A DNA stretch of 64,000 nucleotides, taken from positions 682,001-746,000 of the forward strand of contig NZ_OMOJ01000002.1 of assembly GCF_900302505.1 (NCBI RefSeq), written 5' to 3'. A program made the translations under genes and the position numbers. This document shows, piece after piece, positions 28,127 to 36,662 of the stretch (the stretch's first letter is position 1; every line of letters begins with the position of its first letter). The notes under the pieces were generated by a model. The model was not told the origin of the DNA. It saw nothing but the letters and a program-made list of their open reading frames with translations, and searched no databases. The stretch comes from Pseudoprimorskyibacter insulae. Lineage in GTDB: Bacteria > Pseudomonadota > Alphaproteobacteria > Rhodobacterales > Rhodobacteraceae.

Positions 28127-29206
28127 ATGTTAAACGGCATCCGCATCATCGAATTTGAGGCATTGGGCCCCGCGCCCTTTGCCGGAATGCTTTTGGCCGA
28201 TCTTGGGGCCGAGGTGATCGTCGTCCATCGCAAGACCGGCGGGGCGAACCCTGCCAAGGCGGCGGAAAATCTGCTGGACCGGGGCAAGCGGTCAATCGCG
28301 CTGGATCTCAAAGACGCGGGCGATATCGCAACCGCCAAGGCGCTTGTCCGCTCGGCGGACGCGCTGACCGAAGGCATGCGCCCCGGCGTGATGGAACGGT
28401 TGGGCCTTGGCCCCGAAGACGCCCATGCCCTCAATCCCCGTCTAGTCTATGGCCGCATGACCGGCTGGGGCCAGACCGGGCCACGGGCGCTTCAAGCGGG
28501 TCATGATCTCAACTACCTCGGCCTGACGGGGGCTCTGTTCTACGGAGGCTTGCCGGACCACACCCCCGGCGTGCCGCCGACCATGCTGGGCGATATCGGC
28601 GGCGGGGCGATGTATCTGGCGGTCGGCCTGTTGGCTGGCATCCTGAACGCCCGCGCCACCGGACAAGGTACAGTGGTCGACGCAGCGATTGTCGACGGGG
28701 CCACGCATATGATGGGCCTTTTGCTGTCGATGCAGGCGCAATTTTCCCAAAACCAGCGCGGCCAATCCCTGCTGGACGGCCCACATTGGAGCCGCTGCTA
28801 CACCTGCGCCGACGGGCTGGCGATTTCGGTCCAATGTCTGGAGCCGAAGTTTTACGCGCAGTTTCTGGACATCTTGGGCCTCTCTGAGGACGCAGGCCTT
28901 CAACCCCAGTTCGACAAGGCGCTTTGGCCGGTCCAGACCGCTCGGCTTGAGGTGCTATTCGCGGCGCAGCCCCGTGCGCATTGGCTGGTTCTGTTCGATG
29001 GCTCTGACGCCTGCGTCGGCCCGGTGCTAACGCCACAGGACGCGCAGGCCGACCCGCATATTGCGGCGCGGGGCATTTGGCAGGATGGTGCGCCAGCCCC
29101 CGCGCCACGCTTCGGCCCTGAGGCGCGCACGCCTGGACCGATCCCCACGCGCGGCGAACATTCTGCCGCCATTCTGCATGACCTGAAAACCAAAGGCCTG
29201 ATATGA
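28127..29206 (+). CDS. Alpha-methylacyl-CoA racemase-like CoA-transferase family III enzyme
   Basis: Member of the CaiB/BaiF family. The catalytic residues of the racemase branch are present at the positions used in the mycobacterial enzyme: H126 in GHDLNY and D156 in GDIGGG. The N-terminus RIIEFEALGPAPFAGMLLADLGAEV is typical. It is 359 aa. It would epimerise 2-methyl-branched acyl-CoAs for beta-oxidation. The start follows GGGAGGA; a much longer upstream frame runs through the repeat and was not used. It overlaps the nitroreductase gene by 4 nt. Confidence 0.9.
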   Translation: MLNGIRIIEFEALGPAPFAGMLLADLGAEVIVVHRKTGGANPAKAAENLLDRGKRSIALDLKDAGDIATAKALVRSADALTEGMRPGVMERLGLGPEDAHALNPRLVYGRMTGWGQTGPRALQAGHDLNYLGLTGALFYGGLPDHTPGVPPTMLGDIGGGAMYLAVGLLAGILNARATGQGTVVDAAIVDGATHMMGLLLSMQAQFSQNQRGQSLLDGPHWSRCYTCADGLAISVQCLEPKFYAQFLDILGLSEDAGLQPQFDKALWPVQTARLEVLFAAQPRAHWLVLFDGSDACVGPVLTPQDAQADPHIAARGIWQDGAPAPAPRFGPEARTPGPIPTRGEHSAAILHDLKTKGLI

Positions 29207-29868
29207 GCTTTGACACCCTCGCCACCCTGTTGACATCACGCCAATCCTGCCGTGGCTATTTGCCGGACCCAGTGCCGCAGTCCGAGACTGAGGCGGTGCT
29301 GACAACCGCGCAGAACGTGCCAAGCTGGTGCAATTCCCAGCCTTGGCATGTGACTGCCTGCGGGTCCGAGGAAACCAATCGCCTGCGTGAGGCGCTATAT
29401 GCCCATGCGGCGCAGGCCAAGCACAATTCCGATGTGCCCTTTCCCAGTGCTTATGAGGGGCTGTACAAAGATCGCCGCCGGGAATGCGGCTGGCAGCTAT
29501 ATGATGCCGTAGGCGTGCAAAAGGGCGACCGCGAGGGATCGGGCCGCCAGATGATGGAGAACTTCCGTCTGTTCGGCGCGCCGCATTTTCTGTTGATCAC
29601 CACGCCCAAAGCGCTGGGGCCTTACGGCATTCTAGATTGCGGGGCCTTTGCGACGGCGGTCCTATTGGGGTTTGAGGCACGGGGGATTGGTGCAATTGCC
29701 ATGGCCTCGGTTGCGGGGTTTGCTGGCTTCATGCGCGGCTGGTTTGACGTGCCCGATGACCGCGATATTCTGTGCGGCATTTCCTTTGGCTATGCGGACC
29801 AAAATCATCCCGCCAACGCCTTCCGCACCACGCGCGCGCCGCTGGCCGAGGTGGTGGACTGGCGTTAA
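29203..29868 (+). CDS. Nitroreductase family FMN enzyme
   Basis: A 221-aa NAD(P)H- and FMN-dependent reductase. The N-terminal SRQSCRGY, the PSWCNSQPW flavin-binding stretch and the GAIAMASVAGF / GISFGYAD segment are typical of the family. The physiological substrate is unknown. ATGA overlap with the racemase gene suggests a shared pathway. It is convergent with, and overlaps by 4 nt, the DAO-type oxidoreductase gene. Confidence 0.88.
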   Translation: MSFDTLATLLTSRQSCRGYLPDPVPQSETEAVLTTAQNVPSWCNSQPWHVTACGSEETNRLREALYAHAAQAKHNSDVPFPSAYEGLYKDRRRECGWQLYDAVGVQKGDREGSGRQMMENFRLFGAPHFLLITTPKALGPYGILDCGAFATAVLLGFEARGIGAIAMASVAGFAGFMRGWFDVPDDRDILCGISFGYADQNHPANAFRTTRAPLAEVVDWR

Positions 29869-30938
29869 CGGAACCGGTCGGGCGCCAGCGCGGCGACCGA
29901 GGCGGGGGCCAATTCCGGCGGAAACCCCGCCAAAAGCGCGGCCGTCAGCGATGAAGCGGCGCAGCAGGTCAGAAATCCGTAGCCGCCTTGCCCGCCCAGC
30001 CAAAAGAACGATGGCACAGCCGGATCGCGCCCGATCACCAAGGACCGGTCGGGCGATTGCGTGCGCAGCCCCGCCCAGTTTGAGATCATCCGGGCGACGG
30101 GTTCGGTCACCATTTCCTCATACCGGGCCAGGCCTTCGGCCAGAACCATATCGTCGGCCCATGCATCGTGCGGTTCCACCAGATCTTCCTCGGCAGGGGA
30201 CACCAACAGTGCTCCTGCATCGGGCTTGGCGTACCACTGTTCGCCAACGGATTCGATGAACGGCCAGCGAGTAGCGTCATACCGGTCCGGCAGGGCAATC
30301 CGTGCCATGGACCGGCGCAGCGGGCGAAACCCGATGGGCGGAATGCCGGCCATCGCGGCCACACGGTCGACCCAAGCGCCTGCGGCATTGATCACCGTGT
30401 CGGCCTGCCACGTGCGGTCGCCCGCCGTGATGACCCAGCGCTTGCCGTAGTGCGATATGGTGTCGACCCGTGCGTTTCTTACGATGTCGGTGTCGTTCAT
30501 GCGGGCCAGCCGGATGAAATGTTGCATCAACAGATCGGTGTCGATGTCATGCACGCCGTCACGCAGCGCGACATGGGCACATGTGTCCGGGTTCAGGATC
30601 GGCACGATGCTGCGGGCCTCATCAAGGCTGAGCGTTTCCAGATGCAGATCGGCGGCTTCGGATCGGAACTGATCTTCCTGCCCGGCTTTGCCGACCAGCA
30701 TCAGGGACCGGGGCGACAGAACATCGGGGATCGCTGCAAGGGGCGCATAGCTGGCGTAGTTCATTTCGCGCACGGCGGGGCTGCCATAGTCGGGCAGAAA
30801 GGCCGCGGCTGATCGGCCAGAGGAATGATAACCGGTTTGAGATTCGGCCTCGAGCACGGTGACGCGGGCGAAGGGGGATACGGATGCTGCAGCCGAAAGC
30901 CCGGCAATGCCGCCGCCGATGATGACGATATCTTCCAT
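29865..30938 (-). CDS. FAD-dependent oxidoreductase, DAO/glycine oxidase-like
   Basis: A 357-aa flavoprotein of the D-amino-acid oxidase superfamily. The FAD-binding GGGIAG (8-13) is at the N-terminus, followed by LEAESQTGYHSSGRSAA, which is characteristic of the branch. The C-terminal GLRTQSPDRSLVIG and GQGGYGF complete the flavin site. It probably oxidises an amine or amino acid, the identity of which is not readable. Its neighbours give no pathway. Confidence 0.88.
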   Translation of the reverse strand: MEDIVIIGGGIAGLSAAASVSPFARVTVLEAESQTGYHSSGRSAAAFLPDYGSPAVREMNYASYAPLAAIPDVLSPRSLMLVGKAGQEDQFRSEAADLHLETLSLDEARSIVPILNPDTCAHVALRDGVHDIDTDLLMQHFIRLARMNDTDIVRNARVDTISHYGKRWVITAGDRTWQADTVINAAGAWVDRVAAMAGIPPIGFRPLRRSMARIALPDRYDATRWPFIESVGEQWYAKPDAGALLVSPAEEDLVEPHDAWADDMVLAEGLARYEEMVTEPVARMISNWAGLRTQSPDRSLVIGRDPAVPSFFWLGGQGGYGFLTCCAASSLTAALLAGFPPELAPASVAALAPDRFR

Positions 30939-30996
30939 GGCGCCCCTTTCAATTTGTCAAAACGGTGCCACAGGGGCGGGGCACAGAAAAGGGGGG

Positions 30997-31581
30997 CTAT
31001 ACGTAAGGGTTCTTTGGCAACCGATCCGAGGACAAGGATTGCTGCCGCATTTCAACCAGATGTTCGATGGCATCGGCCAGATGGACCTCTTGGATGTGGT
31101 GGTCGCCAGCAGCCACGCGGCGGCGGTGGGCCTCAATCATCACGTCGGCATGGGTGCAACCCATGGGCGGTTCGAACTTGTAGCAGGCCAGTTCGATCAA
31201 CAGCCCCAGCGGGTCTTTAAAATAGATCGAGTCCATAAACCCACGATCCTTTGGGCCGGAATGGCCAATGCCGCGTGCCTCTAGCCTTGCTTCGACCTGC
31301 AAGAACGTCGCGCGCGACACGTTGAACGCCAAGTGATGCACGCAGCCGGGATCGGTGGGGGTGCGGCGGCGGTCGGCTTTGCGGGTTTCGTTGGTGAAGA
31401 TGGTGATCAACCGGCCATCGCCGGGATCAAAGTAGAGATGCCCTTCGTCGGGGTTGTCCAGATTGGGCTGGTCAAAGACGAACGGCATGCCCAACACGCC
31501 TTCCCAGAAGTCGATCGAGGTTTGGCGGTCGGCCCCTGTCAGGGTGATGTGGTGAACGCCTTGAACTTGCAGTTTACGCAT
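30997..31581 (-). CDS. VOC-family (glyoxalase/dioxygenase-like) protein
   Basis: A 194-aa protein with two beta-alpha-beta-beta-beta repeats of the vicinal-oxygen-chelate superfamily. Likely metal ligands are the His pair in VHHITLTG (about residues 9-10), HHLAF (near 79) and the Glu in LLIELACYKFEPP. The family includes glyoxalases and extradiol dioxygenases; the reaction cannot be inferred. The start at 31581 is at the domain boundary; an upstream extension of 46 residues has no family resemblance. Confidence 0.85.
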   Translation of the reverse strand: MRKLQVQGVHHITLTGADRQTSIDFWEGVLGMPFVFDQPNLDNPDEGHLYFDPGDGRLITIFTNETRKADRRRTPTDPGCVHHLAFNVSRATFLQVEARLEARGIGHSGPKDRGFMDSIYFKDPLGLLIELACYKFEPPMGCTHADVMIEAHRRRVAAGDHHIQEVHLADAIEHLVEMRQQSLSSDRLPKNPYV

Positions 31582-31995
31582 CTGTGCCCCTCTGTTTGGC
31601 TTGTCAGCTAGTCTAGAGCCGGCGGCTGGAAATGCGAGGGGGGGAACGGAAAGGCCCCGATCTATCCAGACCGGGGCCCGCGACGCATCCTTATCCGTGA
31701 GTGGTAGCGCGGCGCTCACACGACAAATCGTGATAGCTGCATGTATCTTGAGATTGTGCGTTCAAATAAGGTTAAAAGCGCTTTGGATTTCCCAGTATGG
31801 TTTTCCATACTGCGCCAATTCTCGCGTTGCGTGTGTTTTGTTAAGCTTTTGTGACAATTAGACTTTCTGTCACTGCTGGTTTTCAGGCTGGGCCTTGATC
31901 ACACCAGACACACGGTATTCAGGGGAAATTCCCCCGAATTTCGCGCCCAATTCCCCCTAAGCTGCATGGCGTTGACGTAAAGAGACGTTACGTCA
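31582..31995. other. Gene-free region with many dyads
   Basis: About 410 nt with no credible gene between the VOC gene and the pnp terminator. From 31720 it is visibly AT-richer and carries several dyads: a perfect 8-bp hairpin CAGTATGG-TTTT-CCATACTG (31793-31812), GTGACA/TGTCAC (31851-31873), and the 23-bp dyad at 31973-31995. The part next to the VOC gene probably holds its promoter. A small RNA is possible but not shown. Confidence 0.5.
31973..31995. promoter_or_regulatory. Operator-like dyad TGACGTAA-N7-TTACGTCA
   Basis: Perfect 8-bp inverted repeat with 7-nt spacer. It begins 22 nt from the pnp terminator and is far (about 390 nt) from the VOC start. It is long and symmetrical enough to suggest a protein-binding site. 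Confidence 0.45.
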
Positions 31996-32026
31996 TGAAA
32001 AAGCCCCGGCCGATATGGCCGGGGCT
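31996..32026 (-). terminator. Intrinsic terminator of pnp
   Basis: On the minus strand a perfect 10-bp stem AGCCCCGGCC / GGCCGGGGCT with a 5-nt loop, then TTTTCATG. It lies 44 nt after the pnp stop. Confidence 0.88.
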
Positions 32027-32069
32027 AAACGTTGTTTCAGACCCGAATCCGGGTCGGACAGACAGAAGA

Positions 32070-34214
32070 TTACTCTTCGTCGTCTTTCTTTTTCTTCTCG
32101 AGAACGATCTCTTCGCCGGTTTCCTGATCGACGACTTTCATCGACAGGCGCACCTTGCCGCGATCGTCAAAGCCCAGCAGCTTGACCTTCACGTCCTGAC
32201 CTTCTTTCAGAACGTCCGACGGATGGTTCAGGCGGCGGTTTTCGATCTGGCTGACGTGCACAAGGCCGTCACGCTTGCCGAAGAAGTTCACGAAGGCGCC
32301 GAAGTCCACGATCTTGACGACTTTGCCGTCGTAGACCTGACCTTCTTCCGGCTCTGCCACGATCGAATAGATCATGTCATATGCCTTCTTGATCGACTCG
32401 CCATTCGGCGATGCGATCTTGATGACGCCGTCGTCGTTGATATCAACCTTGGCACCCGAGGTTTCCACGATTTCGCGGATGACCTTACCGCCCGAGCCGA
32501 TCACTTCACGGATCTTGTCGGTCGGGATCTGCATGGTTTCAATGCGCGGCGCGTGAACCGAGAAATCCGACGCTTCGGTCAGAGCCTTGGCCATTTCGCC
32601 CAGGATGTGCATGCGGCCGTCCTTGGCTTGTGCCAGGGCTTGCTTCATGATTTCCGGGGTGATGCCAGCAACCTTGATGTCCATCTGCAACGAGGTGATG
32701 CCGTTCTCGGTGCCTGCGACTTTGAAGTCCATGTCGCCGAGGTGGTCTTCGTCGCCCAGAATGTCGGTCAGAACCGCGAACGAGCCATCGTCTTCCAGAA
32801 CCAGACCCATGGCCACACCGGCAACCGGTGCTTTCAGCGGAACGCCTGCGTCCATCATGGACAGCGAGCCACCGCAGACCGATGCCATCGAGGACGAGCC
32901 GTTCGACTCGGTGATCTCGGACACTACGCGGACGGTGTAGGGGAAGTCGGTTGCGGCGGGCAGAACGGCCTGAAGGGCGCGCCATGCCAGTTTGCCGTGG
33001 CCGATTTCGCGGCGACCGGGCGAACCAACGCGGCCCACTTCGCCAACCGAATACGGCGGGAAGTTATAGTGCAGCAGGAAGTTCGAACGGAAGTTGCCGT
33101 GCAGGGCGTCGATGATCTGCTCATCGTCGCCGGTGCCCAGCGTGGTCACAACCAGACCTTGCGTTTCACCACGGGTGAACAGAGCCGAACCGTGGGTGCG
33201 CGGCAGCAGGCCGGTTTCGCACACGATGGAGCGAACCTGATCCAGTGCGCGACCGTCGATGCGCTTGCCTTCTTTAACCACGGTGCCACGCAGAACGCTG
33301 GATTCCAGCTTCTTCAGGGCCGAACCAAGGTTGCCGTCTGCCAGTTGCTCTTCGTTCAGGCCGGCCTTGATGGCCTCCTTCGCGGCGGCAACAGCGGCGA
33401 CGCGCTCTTGCTTGTCGGTGATCGCATAGGCGGCGCGCATCTGCTCTTCGCCAGCGGCTTTGACCACGGCGAACAGATCCGAGTAATCCGGCGGGGTGAA
33501 GTTGAACGGCTCTTTCGCTGACTCTTCGGCCAGCGAAATGATCAGGTCAAGCACCGGCTGGATCTGTTCGTGCGCAAAGGTCACGGCGCCCAGCATTTCG
33601 TCTTCGGTCAGCTCATAGGCTTCCGACTCCACCATCATCACGGCGTCTTTGGTGCCTGCAACAACCAGGTCCAGACGCTGTTCGGGCTTGTTGCGCAGAT
33701 CCTGCATGTCATCGACTTCAGGGTTCAGCACATAGTCGCCATCGACAAAGCCAACGCGGGCAGCGGCGATCGGGCCCATGAACGGAACGCCCGAAATGGT
33801 CAGCGCAGCCGAGGCGGCGATCATCGCAACGATATCGGGATCGTTGACCAGGTCGTGGCTCAGAACAGTACACATGACCAGAACTTCATGCTTGAAGCCG
33901 GACACAAACAGCGGGCGGATCGGACGGTCGATCAGGCGCGCCGTCAGCGTTTCCTTTTCGGTCGGACGGGCTTCGCGCTTGAAGAAGCCGCCAGGCACTT
34001 TGCCCGCGGCATAGTATTTTTCCTGATAATGGACGGTCAGCGGAAAGAAGTCTTGGCCTTCTTTCGCTTCCTTGGCAAACGTCACGTTTGCCATGACCGA
34101 CGTTTCGCCCAGCGTGGCGATCACGGTACCGTCGGCCTGACGGGCAACCTTACCCGTTTCCAGTGTGAGCGTTTCTTCGCCCCACTGCATGGATTTCTTA
34201 ACTACATTGAACAT
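32070..34214 (-). CDS. pnp: Polyribonucleotide nucleotidyltransferase (PNPase)
   Basis: Phosphorolytic 3'-5' exoribonuclease and RNA degradosome component. It has two RNase PH domains (about residues 1-210 and 300-540), then KH (about 550-610; [15 protein letters not shown]) and S1 (about 620-690; [15 protein letters not shown]) domains, and an acidic-basic tail EKKKKDDEE. It is 714 aa, full length. In most bacteria rpsO lies directly upstream; here two lyase-like genes intervene. A GC-rich leader hairpin precedes the start. Confidence 0.97.
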   Translation of the reverse strand: MFNVVKKSMQWGEETLTLETGKVARQADGTVIATLGETSVMANVTFAKEAKEGQDFFPLTVHYQEKYYAAGKVPGGFFKREARPTEKETLTARLIDRPIRPLFVSGFKHEVLVMCTVLSHDLVNDPDIVAMIAASAALTISGVPFMGPIAAARVGFVDGDYVLNPEVDDMQDLRNKPEQRLDLVVAGTKDAVMMVESEAYELTEDEMLGAVTFAHEQIQPVLDLIISLAEESAKEPFNFTPPDYSDLFAVVKAAGEEQMRAAYAITDKQERVAAVAAAKEAIKAGLNEEQLADGNLGSALKKLESSVLRGTVVKEGKRIDGRALDQVRSIVCETGLLPRTHGSALFTRGETQGLVVTTLGTGDDEQIIDALHGNFRSNFLLHYNFPPYSVGEVGRVGSPGRREIGHGKLAWRALQAVLPAATDFPYTVRVVSEITESNGSSSMASVCGGSLSMMDAGVPLKAPVAGVAMGLVLEDDGSFAVLTDILGDEDHLGDMDFKVAGTENGITSLQMDIKVAGITPEIMKQALAQAKDGRMHILGEMAKALTEASDFSVHAPRIETMQIPTDKIREVIGSGGKVIREIVETSGAKVDINDDGVIKIASPNGESIKKAYDMIYSIVAEPEEGQVYDGKVVKIVDFGAFVNFFGKRDGLVHVSQIENRRLNHPSDVLKEGQDVKVKLLGFDDRGKVRLSMKVVDQETGEEIVLEKKKKDDEE

Positions 34215-34229
34215 CTAGCTATCCTGTAA

Positions 34230-34258
34230 GGAGCTCTCCCGGGCCCTCCCGGGTCTCC
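34230..34258 (-). promoter_or_regulatory. pnp leader hairpin
   Basis: GGAG (34230-34233) pairs with CTCC (34255-34258), and CCCGG (38-42 of that line) with CCGGG (49-53), forming a GC-rich hairpin with an internal loop 16 nt before the start. In E. coli a pnp leader hairpin cut by RNase III mediates autoregulation; a similar role here is inference. Confidence 0.4.
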
Positions 34259-34400
34259 TGTTTGCATGGCGGCCCCATTGCCGCCGACCCTTCGTATCAT
34301 TCTTCTCGGGTGCCGGGGTCTGGGCACACGTCTCATGATGGGGCTGCCCTATACGAAAATTGCTGTTTTGGAAACCCCACCTGAAGTATGGGGCTGCGGC

Positions 34401-35168
34401 CTAACGGCTTACGATACGGATATCGTCTAGAAACAGGGTCGAGACCGATTTGTTCAAACGACCAGGGCGATAGATGCCCAGTTTGACCGTCGGCGTTGCG
34501 CAATCTTCGAAGAAGACCGGCTTTTCATTGACGATGGTTTGCCCGTTCAGACGCATCGACACGGTGGCCGGATCGCGGCGGGTGTCGAAGTCGACCTCAA
34601 ACCGGGTGTCCTTGCCTTGCAGCTGGTTCAGGCGGGGCTGTTTGCGGATCGCGGTTTCCAGTTTGCCCCAGTTGGCAATGGTGCCGTTCTTGTTGTTGGT
34701 GCGTTTGGTGGGCACCAGCGCCTGACCTTGCATCTTTTTGCCGTGCCATTTCAGCATGAACAGCGGGGCAGAGTCGCATTTCGAATTCCAACCGTGGATT
34801 TGGAAAAACGTCTCCTCGCGTCCGGTAAACCCACCGGCGAAATTGGCGGTAAAGCTGATCTGGTGCAGCTTGCCCTTGCCCATCACGCCGCGTTGCTTCA
34901 GCTCGGCCCGTTCCCAATAGGGCGCGCCATGGCGCCATTTGCCATCCGAGGTGCAGCGCCCTTTGTCACCGGGGGCCAGCGTAACGGCCAGCTTTCGATC
35001 TCCGTTTCCGGCCCATTGAATGGACCGGGGCCGGTTTGCGGTGGCTGTTTCGACCGGCAATTTGCAGCTTTCGTAAAAGCTGGTGGTCCAGTCGCCGTCT
35101 TTGAATTCCAGCGCCGGGGCTGCCACGGCGGACAGGGCGACAAACAGGACGGACAACAGAATGCGCAT
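34401..35168 (-). CDS. Secreted polysaccharide-lyase-like jelly-roll protein, copy 1
   Basis: A 255-aa exported protein with a signal peptide (about residues 1-19, ending APA-L). The mature part resembles the heparin-lyase-like/alginate-lyase-like beta-jelly-roll families. It carries PYWERAEL, FFQIHGW and VKLGIYRPG, which line up with the R-x-E-L, Q-I-H and Y-x-K-x-G-x-Y blocks of alginate-lyase-type active sites. Cysteines could form disulfides. The substrate is unknown and lyase activity is inferred from these blocks. It lies between rpsO and pnp with a paralogue upstream; it may have its own promoter because rpsO ends in a strong terminator. Confidence 0.8.
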   Translation of the reverse strand: MRILLSVLFVALSAVAAPALEFKDGDWTTSFYESCKLPVETATANRPRSIQWAGNGDRKLAVTLAPGDKGRCTSDGKWRHGAPYWERAELKQRGVMGKGKLHQISFTANFAGGFTGREETFFQIHGWNSKCDSAPLFMLKWHGKKMQGQALVPTKRTNNKNGTIANWGKLETAIRKQPRLNQLQGKDTRFEVDFDTRRDPATVSMRLNGQTIVNEKPVFFEDCATPTVKLGIYRPGRLNKSVSTLFLDDIRIVSR

Positions 35169-35255
35169 AATGGACCTCTTTTCTAAACCTCACGCTGTGA
35201 ATGCCAGAACAATGCAGCAGGAAATCGACATCGAAAGGGCATTCTGGCGCAACGT

Positions 35256-36077
35256 CTAGTTGCTGAGGCTGTTCGGATCCTGAAGGCGGTCCACGACGAT
35301 GTCGTCATAGGTGACGACCGACGTGGCGGGGTTGATCTTGCCGGGGCGATAAATACCGATCTTCAGATGCGGTTCGGCACAGGCGGGAAAATGAACAGGT
35401 GTTTGGGCCATGATCGGCACGCCATCCATGGCAACGGCAACGGTTGCGGGGTCGGTCAGATCCAAGGCAATGCGAAACTTATGCTCTGTTCCGCGAAGTT
35501 TGCTTATGGCTGGGCCGCTTGCGATCATCAGGGCCTGTCGACCGCGCGCATTGGGGCTGTCGTCGTTGGCACTGGGCTTTTGAACCTTGATCTTCATGTT
35601 ACGCCAGCCGAACTGCATCATCATCATCGGCGCGGCATCGCAGGTCTTGCTCCAACCGTGGATCTGGAAAAAGGTTTCGCGTTGACCCGTGAATCCTTCA
35701 TCGAAATTCGCCGTGAAATCAATCGAGTACTTTTCGCCTACGATCAGGTTCTCGGACTGGCGCAGTTCGGCCCGCTCCCAATAGGGCGCTCCGTCGCGAC
35801 GTTTGCTATCTGACCGACAGCCGCCCATGTCGTTGGGGTTCAGGACAAACCGCAGCTTGTTGTCGCCAGCAATGCGGATCGTTTCGACGGAAGGTGAGCG
35901 ATCCGTTTCTTGCAAGTCAGATGGCAACCGGCAGTTGGCAAAGAACGATGTGTTCCAATCGCGGTCCGAATAGTTATCGGCCGCCGGAGAACGTTCCGCG
36001 ACGAGGGTCAGAATGCCGAAACCAGCCGCCATCAGCAGCGCAGAAACGATCGTAGGCTTATGAAATGATGACATCAT
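35256..36077 (-). CDS. Exported polysaccharide-lyase-like protein, copy 2
   Basis: Paralogue of the preceding protein: YWERAEL, ETFFQIHGW, LKIGIYRPGKIN and the internal disulfide-like cysteines recur in the same order. The N-terminus has a hydrophobic segment (about residues 10-30, signal peptide or anchor) after a short basic stretch. It is 273 aa from the tandem ATG at 36077/36074. An upstream TTG at 36179 would add 34 residues but lacks support. The two copies are diverged (a rough by-eye identity well under half outside the motif blocks), so the duplication is not recent. The substrate is unknown. Confidence 0.78.
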   Translation of the reverse strand: MMSSFHKPTIVSALLMAAGFGILTLVAERSPAADNYSDRDWNTSFFANCRLPSDLQETDRSPSVETIRIAGDNKLRFVLNPNDMGGCRSDSKRRDGAPYWERAELRQSENLIVGEKYSIDFTANFDEGFTGQRETFFQIHGWSKTCDAAPMMMMQFGWRNMKIKVQKPSANDDSPNARGRQALMIASGPAISKLRGTEHKFRIALDLTDPATVAVAMDGVPIMAQTPVHFPACAEPHLKIGIYRPGKINPATSVVTYDDIVVDRLQDPNSLSN

Positions 36078-36198
36078 GCACCGGCGTAAAAGAGGGACAT
36101 CCCTCTCAACGTCTGGTCGGGCAAAACTTGCGCCAATCCAAAGCACCTTGCCGTGTTCAAACGTTTTGGGCTGGCGCAAAGGGATAGGTTGCCCTGAA

Positions 36199-36226
36199 AC
36201 GCAAAAGGCCGCGCTGATGCGCGGCC
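36199..36226 (-). terminator. Intrinsic terminator of rpsO
   Basis: On the minus strand GGCCGCGC-ATCA-GCGCGGCC is followed by TTTTGCGTTT. It lies 27 nt after the rpsO stop and would separate rpsO from the lyase-like genes and pnp. Confidence 0.9.
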
Positions 36227-36252
36227 TCCGTATTCATCTTGGGGCGGTCGTC

Positions 36253-36522
36253 TTAGCGACGGATGCCCAAACGCTGGATCAGGTCCAGGTAACGCTGCTC
36301 TTCTTTGCCCTTCAGGTAGTCCAGCAGCTTACGGCGCTGAGCAACCAGTTTCAGAAGGCCACGACGCGAGTGGTTGTCCTTCTTGTGGGTTTTGAAGTGC
36401 TCGGTCAGGGTGGTGATACGGCTGGTCAGGATGGCCACCTGGACTTCCGGCGAGCCGGTGTCACCTTCTTTGGTGGCGAATTCTTTCATCAGACGGTTTT
36501 TTTCTTCTACAGTAATCGACAT
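36253..36522 (-). CDS. rpsO: 30S ribosomal protein S15
   Basis: Small-subunit ribosomal protein S15 of 89 aa, normal length. The signatures [33 protein letters not shown] and the basic C-terminus (LIQRLGIRR) are unmistakable. GGAGAC precedes the start. It is transcribed alone toward its terminator. Confidence 0.98.
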   Translation of the reverse strand: MSITVEEKNRLMKEFATKEGDTGSPEVQVAILTSRITTLTEHFKTHKKDNHSRRGLLKLVAQRRKLLDYLKGKEEQRYLDLIQRLGIRR

Positions 36523-36662
36523 CGGGGTCTCCTTTCGAAGTTAAGGGTAATGGCACAGGCCGGGATGTCGTCCAGCAAAGCCCATGGAGATATCCGCCGC
36601 TTTGGCGGATGGGGGCGTATAGGGCAGATTCGGCGAAATTGGAAGTGTTTTGTCAGGCCAAC

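Noticed and set aside
31995-33521. Plus-strand reading frame (508 codons) antisense to pnp
   Set aside because: Mirror frame of pnp with His/Ala/Arg-rich composition typical of shadows.
34375-34393. CCCCA/TGGGG stem after the first lyase-like gene as a terminator
   Set aside because: Only 5 bp with a 9-nt loop and a short T run; kept only as part of the pnp leader comment.
35203-35248. GCCAGAA / TTCTGGC inverted repeat between the two lyase-like genes
   Set aside because: 32-nt loop and a 7-bp match are within chance expectation for this length.
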